DNA from: Cavenderia fasciculata
Taxonomy: Eukaryota > Evosea > Eumycetozoa > Acytosteliales > Cavenderiaceae
Reading direction: 5' to 3'
Assembly (NCBI RefSeq): GCF_000203815.1
Contig: NW_004457690.1
Location: forward strand, 310,001-374,000
Length of the DNA stretch: 64,000 nt
Part shown: piece after piece, positions 56,201-64,000 of the stretch
Position numbering within the stretch: position 1 is the first letter of the stretch
How the letters are laid out: the number at the start of each line of letters is the position of its first letter
Notes under the pieces: generated by a model
Databases searched by the model: none
Told to the model about the DNA's origin: nothing
Seen by the model: the letters and a program-made list of their open reading frames with translations, nothing else
Position numbers and translations under genes: made by a program

Positions 56201-58393
56201 ATTGCAATATATTGCAAAAAGATACTCTTCTTAATTGTTGCTCAAATCGAAAAAAAATTATAAAACTAGAAGAAAAGGTTTTAGGTATGGATTGGATGTT
56301 GTCATTGCTGCGTGTAATGGGATAGGATAGCTTGCAATTCAGTACTGCAAGGTTGTTCCAAGGTTTTTCCTCAACGATTCTAAAACATTGTTCGATTAAT
56401 TAATTAATTGAACCTTGTTGACAACAAATGTATTTTAGATGAATGATATCACAAAAGCGTGTGGAACCTAAAAAAAGGAAAGAAAAGAAAAGTCCTCTTG
56501 GAACAACTTGCTATAGAATGCAACGAAAAAAAAGAGGATGCTCGATATGAGGGTAGGGTTGGTCGATCCCAATATTCCATATGCATAGAGACAAAGAAAC
56601 CTTTGAAACCTGGTTTGATTTTGGTTTTTTTTTTTTAATTCCCATTCATGGAACATTTACCAAAAGAGGAATGGAAAAAAAAGGTTGTTGAAATGAATTT
56701 TGGATGATGTTGAAATTCAACAAAAGGTTCTCTCTCGTGTGATGACAAAAACTCTATAGAACGAAAATATATAGGTAGGAGTAGGGTGGGGGTAGTGATG
56801 CAATGCAACAAGGAATAGATTTTTTTTGGAGATATATGTACATTGAGCACCCCAAACTGCTGTGAGGTTTCACAATATATTTTTTACCTACATTTTAATC
56901 TTTTGTATTTGTTGTTGTAAACTATTATAGATTGAAATAGATAACAAGAAAGAAAAAAAAAAACTAATTAATATTTTTGGATTACAGGTATTTGAAATTA
57001 AAAATAACAAAGAAATAATAATATTACAAACGAATTTTAGCACTTCAGTGTACACTGTATATATGGTGATTGTAATTGAAGGAGGTGAAAAGGAAGGTGC
57101 CTATTGTACAATAACATATATCACCATTATTGCATCAACCCAAAATGAATATATCATGGCCCGGCTCTTAAAAGTAATAGACCCCCAACTATTTTCCTTC
57201 TCCTTTTCAATTTCATATCTTGAAATATTGGTGGTAGTGGTAGTGGTGGTAGTGGTGGTAGTGGTGGAGCTGAGTGGAAATGGGGGGTAAGAGGTGCCCA
57301 ATTGTGGGGTGAGTTTTGTTTGTTGACAACAGCAGGGTCGTCTTTTGGTAAAAAGATTTAACCCACCAAACAACAATGTTTTATGTATAAATAGAGGGAG
57401 ACAGAGAGTGAGAGAAAAGAAAAACTAAGAGTAGATGTTTTTGGCTCCTTCTGACGAAATCAACAAATAGAACCCTTGATGTACTAAACAATAACATAAA
57501 TAGGTCATAGCGATATCAATCATTGACCAATTAAAGTATGACCGACCAACTGTTTTTAAAATATACCTTTTTTTTCTACTACTACTATTATTACTTGTTG
57601 ATGATTATTTGAATTGGAATCGGAACTTTAAGTTAAATGAGAGATGATATGGTATCAAGTGAAATGATATCTTTTCACTCCTACTGTGAATCATGATGAT
57701 TTTTTGTTTGTTAGATATGATGATGATGATGTTCTATTGGAGATTGAAAAAGCCCAACATCCTATGATGATGAACAGATAAGCAACGAACGGGTTGGGTT
57801 TTTGATTTTTTTTTTTTGTTTTAAACACCTTTTAAGGGCAATGGTGGCATCGGTATTGAACAAATAACAACAGTTGAAATAAATAAATGTAAAAGTTTTG
57901 ATATTTACAATTCTATTTAATGATTAGATTTTCTATTTCTTTCTTTGCTTCTTTGAGTATCGGAGATAATTAAATAAAACCCGATCGATTTTGATAGTGA
58001 CAGAGAGTGAGAGAGAGATAAAATTTTATATAACAGTGATAGGAGATAGATGTTTTATTGTAGTGGAGTGTGAGCAAAACGAGAATGATGTCAAGAACCC
58101 AAATTTGATTTAAAAATCTTGATTTTAGAATAAAATTTTATTCTGTTTTAAAATGTTGTGCAAAGGAATTTTATCCTAACTTCAAAAAAGTAAAGAAGAA
58201 GATATTTGATGGAAAAAAAAAAAGTATCTTTGCCTTTTCGTCTGGTTCTGGGTTCTCTCATCTCGACACAAAAAATAAAGGGACCTAATACGAGTGGTGG
58301 CCCTTGTAGAGACATTTGTAAAAATTCGAATTGATCAGGTCAGATTGATGCATCAGAGAACGGGGTGTTCTCGTTTCATCAATGGAGATTTTC

Positions 58394-58401
58394 TGACGTC
58401 A
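58394..58401. promoter_or_regulatory. CRE-type palindrome
   Basis: TGACGTCA is the exact CREB/ATF bZIP consensus. It lies 628 bp downstream of the csn5 stop and more than 5 kb upstream of the SANT/C2H2 start, so its target gene is unclear. Confidence 0.3.
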
Positions 58402-58469
58402 CCCTTGATTGATATTTTATCAAAATGAGAGTCTTGGGAGGGGCTATTGTCGGTGTTCACTGAATAAAA

Positions 58470-58664
58470 TTGGTTGGTTTTATTCCATGTGTGTGGAAGC
58501 AAACTCCGACGACACATCTCTCTGGGTATGAGTTGTTGGGGGCTAGCTACACCCAAATCGGATTTGCTGACCTCATCAAACGACCTTTGCTCGCTCTACC
58601 ATTGTTAAATAAACAGGAAAAGGAAAAAGACTATTACCGTCGACTCGAAAAGATGGCATCGTAG
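58470..58664 (+). other. coding-like open stretch without ATG
   Basis: 64 open codons with plausible protein composition (SGYELLGASYTQIGFADLIK, RPLLALPLLNKQEKEKDYYR, RLEKMAS then TAG) in a patch less AT-rich than its surroundings. No in-frame ATG, a stop just upstream, and no clear acceptor. It could be the last exon of an unseen gene, a remnant, or chance. Confidence 0.25.
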
Positions 58665-59028
58665 GAGCTCTCGAGTAGGGCATACCATTTTCCGAATGGA
58701 TGGTTTTCAACAATGTCCCAACTCTCCGAACTATATTTTAAATAGATTTTCTAGAATCTATTTAAACACAAATATGTTTCTCGAGTTTCTACTCTATTTT
58801 ATATTTGTTTGTTAGAAGGTTATTTAGTCTAGGTTTTCAAGAGCGAGAAAAGAGAGAGGAAATGTATGTTACACTATTGTTTCAATATTTATTTTATATT
58901 ATATTGATTGATTGATAATTCTTTCGAGTGGTGGATGTCAGATTCTGGATGACCTGGTTGTGTATGTGATTTGAATCTTTTTCAAAAACAAATCTTTTTT
59001 TTTTCTACTATCGCTGACTGTCTGTCAC

Positions 59029-60371
59029 TTATTGACCTTGTGGTTTGCAAGAGTGATTGAAAACAAGATTCTTCATAACTTGAGACATGATACCTTGAGC
59101 TTGTTCAATGGTAACCTTGGAACTGTCCTTTACGATTCTATCAAGTTGACTTTCTTCCTTTTTCTTGTCACCCAACAACAATGATGACTTTGAATTTGAT
59201 AATTGACTTTCAGCTTGTTCTAATTTCTCACTAATATCACCAATTTGACCTGTAATATAATCACGATTCTAAAAAATTAAAAATAAATGAATATTAATAT
59301 ATTATTTATCTCAATTCATTATTTTTTAAATATATTTACGGTAAAGATTGGAGAAGACGAAAGGGTATTAACCCAATATTTGTTCCATAATTTATCTAAT
59401 AATTGTGAATCCAATGAAGATTTGAAATATGAAATTTCAAGTGGATAATATCTAAATGAAAAGTAAAAGATTAGTTATTTCAAGTTTACATTTATATTAG
59501 TCTCTTTTTTTTTTTGTTTTCACGTCTTACTGTTTACAATGAACACCAAAATCTTCAATCTTTGACATTGGAATGGTTTGGTATTCAGATGGACCATCAT
59601 TAGGTGGTTTGTAACCTTCTGGATAGGTTCTAAAGGCACCAATCTCAACCTTGCCTGCTGAAATGGTACGTGTTGGATCAACCTAAAAGAGTAAATAAAT
59701 AAATAGATAAATATTAATCAATCTTTTCTCTCAAACCTTTTCCTTTCTTTTTCTTTTCTCTTTCATTTTTTTTAAAAGTGGTTTTAACATACTACAATAC
59801 CCAACCATGGTTCAGAATATTGTTGATTAACCATTTGAGTGCTAACATCAATACCAGATAACCAACAACCATAACCTGGATGAGAGTGATACCAACCGAT
59901 AGCATTCTCGAGTCTACCAGTCTTTCTGATGAGATCAAGGTATTCGACCATGTACTCGTAAGCCTCGGCTTGGGCATTGACTCTAGTTTCGGTACCTTCA
60001 ACTGGCAAAGCAAAAGAATCCATAATAATCATAGTGTGGGCTTCAATCTTTCCCATCATCAAACCCATAACTTCCAACTTTCCTCCTGATCTTGCATGCA
60101 TAACAATCTTTAATAATGCAATAGCTGAAATCTTTACATGTTTGAAATAGTGTGGACTAGAGATATAGAAAGAAAAAGAGGTATTAGTAATCATCTTCTA
60201 GTAGTTGTCTATATCTATCTATATCATTATTTATTACTCTTTAGCCCATGGTTTTGCATCCAAGAATTGTTTATATTGAACTTCATTATATTTAAACAAT
60301 GAGTCATGATCTACTTGTTGAATGTTGTTTTCAACTTCAAATCTCTTTAAAGCGTCTGCTGCATTTGCCAT
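59029..60371 (-). CDS. csn5: COP9 signalosome subunit 5 (deneddylase)
   Basis: Five exons (60238-60371, 59793-60156, 59531-59682, 59340-59451, 59029-59268) join in phase to 333 aa, the normal CSN5 length. The JAMM zinc-protease site is complete: Glu73 in [10 protein letters not shown], His135 and His137 in [16 protein letters not shown], Asp148. [14 protein letters not shown] and [13 protein letters not shown] distinguish CSN5 from the proteasome paralog RPN11. It removes NEDD8 from cullins as part of the COP9 signalosome in nucleus and cytoplasm. In the C-terminal region [16 protein letters not shown] is helical, as in CSN5. Confidence 0.96.
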
Positions 60372-60559
60372 TATCTCTCTCTGTAAGTTATATAACTCTT
60401 CTTAATATAACTTTTTAATTAATCAAGTTGTGAAGTCCACTAAAGTTAAAAGATCAAAAAAAAGTTCAAAAAAAAAAAAAAAAAAACAAAGATTTTTTCA
60501 AGAAATTAAAATAATAACAATTAAACCTATTATTATTATTTGTTTATTCCTTTTATTTA

Positions 60560-62677
60560 TTAAATTTCATGACAAGATAATAAGAATAATCTAAGGTTAT
60601 AGAGAGAATCTGGTAGATCTTCGGTAGTGATATGAGGCCAAAAGGAATCTACCAATTGACAAGTTTTGTGACGGAATTGTTCATAGAGTATCTTTTTGTT
60701 GGGAGTCAAAACAATTGTATGACTATTGTCGTTAAAAGAGTCCATAAGTGTTGATAGTTTGGAAAAGTCGCCTGATACATCGTACACTTTGATTCTATCC
60801 TTTTGATCTGCTCCAATACCCAATAAATGTCTTGGTGCCATATATGTGTGGAAATAGATAATATTTAATTTTTGGTTTGGATCAATATCAACAAAATGTG
60901 GTGATGACGATGACGAAGATATACTATTATTAACGTTGTTATTACTTATACGACCTTGAAGATGAATAAGTGAGGGGACTACACCAGCTTGATGAATGAA
61001 TCCATAAAAGATGGTAGCCAACATATTAAATAGTATCCAGACAATGACTAGATACTTTGATCGTTTAGTTGGCATATAGAAATATCTAAAACAAACCAAT
61101 ACACATGGGAAAAAGATTGGTAGTAGGAATCTTGCCTCTTGATGTGGTGCCAATGATAAAAAGAATAATCCACTCATTATAACTCCTACTATTGTCAATC
61201 TTACACTCCATGGTAATAAATAATCTCCATTCATATTAACGGTCTGTTCACTACTACCATTTCCACTCTCTGAATTATTATTACTATTATTATTATTATT
61301 ATTGTTATTATTATTTGTTGTCGGTTGATTTGATTTACTATTACTATTACTATTATAATTTCTAATAATAGATATGATTTCAATTGTCAAGACTATGATT
61401 AATGGTCCAATCATTAATGGAAGACTTGCAAAGAGATGAGTGAGACGATTGTGGATACCGTGTAATGCCAGATTCTCTGGATCCAAATTATAGAGCAAGC
61501 TGTTGAGTGGAGTGATTGTAAAGTTTTGTCGCCACGGTTCGATCGAGTGTGTAGTGAGTTGTGAGAAAATATCGGTGTTGAAACTCTCGCCGACGATATA
61601 GTGTGACACGATAAAGCCGATCGCCTTGGACGGATCCAAATAGCCAAAGTAGATGCTGTCAATGATGATAAAAGAGATGGTGGCAGCTACAAACCCGCTG
61701 GCAATGTTGACACACTTGACAATGGCACTGAGTAGGTTCTTGGAGCACTTGAACAATCGAATTAAAAAGTAGATACCAATGGGGATGGCGAAAAAGACAA
61801 AGGTGAATCGTGCAAACACTCCAAATGCCACAATCACGCCAATTAAAAAGTCATAGACCGAGATGGATGGCAGAGGCGATCTCTTTCGTTTAGGTGTGTT
61901 TGGTGTCACCATACCAATGTATTTGTATCCTTTACCGTCCTGCAGCAACACAATGGTCAATAGTGTTGCAACGGTAAGTGACTCGATCGTATTTGAAAAG
62001 GTTCTACTGTGAAAGATGATAATAAGCCAGCACGACGACAAGACAGACAATGCCTTTTGGAATGAAAGTCGGTAGTGTCGACATAACAAACAAACATAAT
62101 AATCCAACAAGACCGATGAAAATACTGCAAATAGTCTTGGCATTACAAACAATGTATATCCATTGACTATAGTTCCTTGATACCCAAATACAATCTCTAA
62201 TAATAATTGTACCTTTTTTAAAAGTAAAATATGGTATTGCTGAATTAATCATTCTAAATAGAAAAAAGAAGAGAGAGAGAGAGAGGATTAAAATGTATAA
62301 GAAATGAGTGATCGATGAGTGTAATTAACAATATATATATATATATATTTAACATACGGTACAATGATTGATCTACAAGGGTTAGTAGGATCATATTCCC
62401 ATGCTCTAAATGTATCAAAGTTGAATATATCGGAAGCGGTAATCTCTGGTGATTGAAAGTATTCATCTGGATGAATATAACCAATTGATGATATCCCAAT
62501 AATCAATCTTACCAATAAACATATAAAATATGATAATGGTAATTGTTCTAATATATTGATTCCTGTAACATGTCTTTTTCTTAAAGTTGATGAAGAAGGA
62601 GAAGTTGTTGTTGTTGTTGTTGTTGTTGTTGGTTTACTACTACTACTACTATTATTATTCTTTTTATCTTTCTTCAT
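60560..62677 (-). CDS. pigz: GPI mannosyltransferase 4 (PIG-Z/SMP3), frameshifted as read
   Basis: Exons 62358-62677 and 60560-62253. It should add the fourth mannose to the GPI precursor in the ER lumen. Family signs are IGYIHPDEYFQSPEITASDI, FRAWEYDPTNPCRSIIVP, then GTIVNGYTLFVMPRLFAVFS and SRTFSNTIESLTVATLL, with many membrane spans (GT-C fold). The HPDEYFQ motif favours PIG-Z over PIG-B. As read, the frame changes inside an A6 run (plus-strand T6 at 62214-62219): upstream codons give PYFTFKK and downstream homology continues one frame over (LLLEIVFGYQ). Removing one A would make one frame of about 670 codons. Either a sequence error or a recent inactivating mutation. A polyN tract interrupts a loop. 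Confidence 0.82.
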
Positions 62678-62810
62678 TTTCTACTATATATATATGTAAT
62701 GATCGATCGAAAGTGAAGAATGAAAGGATGAATTTCACTGTGAAAAGCCCCTACCCAAATTTGGGTTAATCATTTTATTTTTATTTTCAAAGTACGACTA
62801 CTACAATGTT

Positions 62811-63257
62811 TTATGGTTGACCTCCTGCTGGATCAGTTGGAACAAACCAATAAGATGGATCATTTTCAATATCTTCTGCCATCTTTTTAATTCTATTTGC
62901 TTTGGTGTAAAATGCTAGATCGGCTTGATACGCTGTCACCAATGTAAATAGACTTAATGGAGCTGCTGCCATCTTTGGAACCTTCTTGACAGCTACACCT
63001 ATCCAACCTACTGTAGCCAATGCTATACACCAATAAGTTCTTTCTCTTGTAATAGCTATTTGCATTGCTATTTGTTTTCTCAACATTCTATCTTGAAATC
63101 TAATTTGATTCTTTATCTAAAAAAACTAAGGTATCAATCAAAAATGAACCAACAATCAATCATATGAAGTACAAACATTCTTTTCCATCATATCTTGTTG
63201 TAATATCTTTTGTTGACTAATCATTCTATCTGGTATTGATGATAAAGCTCCTCCCAT
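62811..63257 (-). CDS. plgrkt: PLGRKT-like membrane protein
   Basis: Two exons (63177-63257, 62811-63116) join in phase to 128 aa. The donor is the less common GTTTGT. Features of the plasminogen-receptor-KT family are visible: MGGALSSIPDRMISQQKILQ at the start, a Met/Gln/Arg-rich helix (RFQDRMLRKQIAMQIAITRE), then two hydrophobic spans separated by a short Lys/Pro loop (VKKVPKMAA..PLSLFTLVTAYQADLAF) and a helix with KKMAEDIEND. Animal PLGRKT is a surface plasminogen receptor ending in Lys; this protein ends GGQP, so that role is not expected. The ancestral role of this protein in protists is unknown. Confidence 0.75.
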
Positions 63258-63453
63258 TTTTTAAAATATACTCTTGTTTTCTTCTTTTTTAAAAAAGATA
63301 ATTTAAGAAATGATTTTAATATTTGATTGATTGATTAAAAACTGTTAACCCAACCACACTCACACAATCGATAGGGGATATTAATTAAATATTTAATTTT
63401 AATTTTTTGATTGAGATCACAAAGATTTAATTAATTTAAAGACTTTTTTATTT
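63258..63453. other. short intergenic gap
   Basis: AT-rich; nothing seen beyond an ATTG repeat near 63325-63340. Confidence 0.5.
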
Positions 63454-64000
63454 TTAATTTAATAAGTTGTTGGATTGATTAAAAAAAAATGATTTAACCT
63501 CTTGTTGATAAGCAATCCAAAAAGATTGATTAAACAATAAAGAGATTTGATTATTATTATTGTTGTTGTTGTTGTTATTGTTGTTGTTATTGTTATTGGT
63601 CAAGACCATTGATTGTTGAACAATGGATTCTAGAGCACATTGACGATTCAAATCAAAGAATCGAGAGAGGTGAAGCCCGATTTGATGGAGAGTCAATCCT
63701 GCACGGATCGATTCTTGAACGAAAAGGGTAGTGATTTTGAGAGTCTCTAAACATTTGTGTCTTAGTTCAGGCAAAGCTTCACTGATCTTTTGAATGTCTT
63801 GGTCAATATCAATGTCGAGTATGAATTGTTTGGTTTCGTCAGAGAATGCAACCTTGGCTTGTGGAAAGTTGATCCAATCAAACCAACTATCGGAAAGGGA
63901 ATCCGAACTTGGCAGACAGAGACCATGGTCAATTGGAATCAATTCAAATTGACTATTATTCATTGTCTTGTTAATCTTGAATGGATTCTTGACTAGTGGT
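63454..64000 (-). CDS. PI3/PI4-kinase-domain protein (PI4K gamma-like), 5' part missing
   Basis: The last 182 residues of a gene that continues beyond the window edge; the frame stays open past the ATG at 63963 to 64000 (LVKNPFKINKTM). FELIPIDHGLCLPS is the C-lobe sequence where the catalytic and metal-binding region ends in type II PI4-kinase/PI4K-gamma enzymes. It is followed by WFDWINFPQAKVAFSDETKQ, as in plant and amoebal PI4K-gamma proteins. The remaining C-terminal helices (LRHKCLETLKITTLFVQESI, LTLHQIGLHLSRFF) match that family's tail. A polyN tract precedes the end. True lipid versus protein kinase activity is uncertain for this family. Confidence 0.75.
   Translation of the reverse strand, partial: PLVKNPFKINKTMNNSQFELIPIDHGLCLPSSDSLSDSWFDWINFPQAKVAFSDETKQFILDIDIDQDIQKISEALPELRHKCLETLKITTLFVQESIRAGLTLHQIGLHLSRFFDLNRQCALESIVQQSMVLTNNNNNNNNNNNNNNNNQISLLFNQSFWIAYQQEVKSFFFNQSNNLLN

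Larger units (their letters stand above)
53091..59028. other. 5.9-kb region without a convincing gene
   Basis: No supported CDS on either strand. It most likely serves as the leader and promoter of the SANT/C2H2 gene reading leftwards. A good minus-strand intron is at 53120-53233 (GTAAGT donor, TTTCTTTTCTTTTCTAG acceptor). A second consensus donor (ATG|GTAAGT) is at 55723, with a possible acceptor at 53730. It holds ATTG tandem repeats (55607-55626, 55641-55665), a GAT run (about 55136-55155) and a GGTAGT run (57230-57268). A perfect CRE palindrome TGACGTCA is at 58394-58401. The patch 58230-58760 is less AT-rich and partly codon-like. Confidence 0.5.

Noticed and set aside
57101-57376. 91-aa minus-strand frame with polyThr
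   Set aside because: Translation of a GGTAGT microsatellite; no coding support.
1-64000. CRISPR arrays, operons and prokaryotic ribosome sites
   Set aside because: No spaced repeat arrays are present; the introns and gene families show this is eukaryotic nuclear DNA.

Overview
The window is nuclear DNA of a dictyostelid social amoeba. It is strongly AT-rich. Genes are interrupted by short AT-rich GT..AG introns of roughly 50-120 bp. Long Asn, Gln, Ser and Thr homopolymers sit inside coding regions, nearly all stops are TAA, and lineage-typical families are present (expansin-like proteins, CBM49 proteins, expanded single-exon ankyrin genes). The sequence alone does not identify the species.

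Layout: 0.1-2.6 kb holds a secreted CBM49-type protein facing a GPI-anchored expansin. 3.0-7.6 kb holds an acidic protein of unknown function, a broken SnoaL/NTF2-like gene, an unrecognised 592-aa protein and an O-methyltransferase with a 59-bp perfect inverted repeat in its upstream region. 8.0-14.6 kb holds a TBC1D20-type Rab GAP, a short mobile-element-like remnant, a PQ-loop membrane transporter and a CHY/RING ubiquitin ligase of the RCHY1 type. 16.2-23.2 kb holds a uridine phosphorylase, MCM4 with a perfect E2F-like palindrome about 100 bp upstream of its ATG, an ankyrin-family relative and a PAP2 lipid phosphatase. 23.4-39.4 kb holds three more ankyrin-family genes, an intact SnoaL-like gene, a TMTC-type membrane/TPR protein, an SCP-type CTD phosphatase and an ELM2-SANT regulator. 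39.4-44.9 kb is an accessory, mobile-element-like stretch: tRNA-Val(UAC), a partial copy of that tRNA, shared repeat fragments, a decayed multi-exon gene, an orphan 513-aa gene, tRNA-His(GUG) and a long hairpin. 44.9-53.1 kb holds nicalin, two small membrane proteins, NDUFA9, kinetochore SPC25 and a SANT + C2H2 transcription-factor-like protein. 53.1-59.0 kb is a 5.9-kb stretch without a convincing gene, probably mostly upstream region of that regulator. 59.0-64.0 kb holds CSN5, GPI mannosyltransferase IV (PIG-Z, with an apparent one-base frameshift), a PLGRKT-like protein and the 3' part of a PI4-kinase-type gene running off the window.

Introns were placed by joining open frames at GT/AG sites and checking phase; every multi-exon model given here closes in frame except the two flagged as broken. 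Most genes are unrelated housekeeping neighbours rather than an operon-like system. Convergent pairs have gaps of only 40-110 bp. The most unusual material is the 39.4-44.9 kb accessory block, the hairpin elements, the E2F-like site at mcm4, the SANT/C2H2 protein with a plant-like third domain, and the two broken genes.
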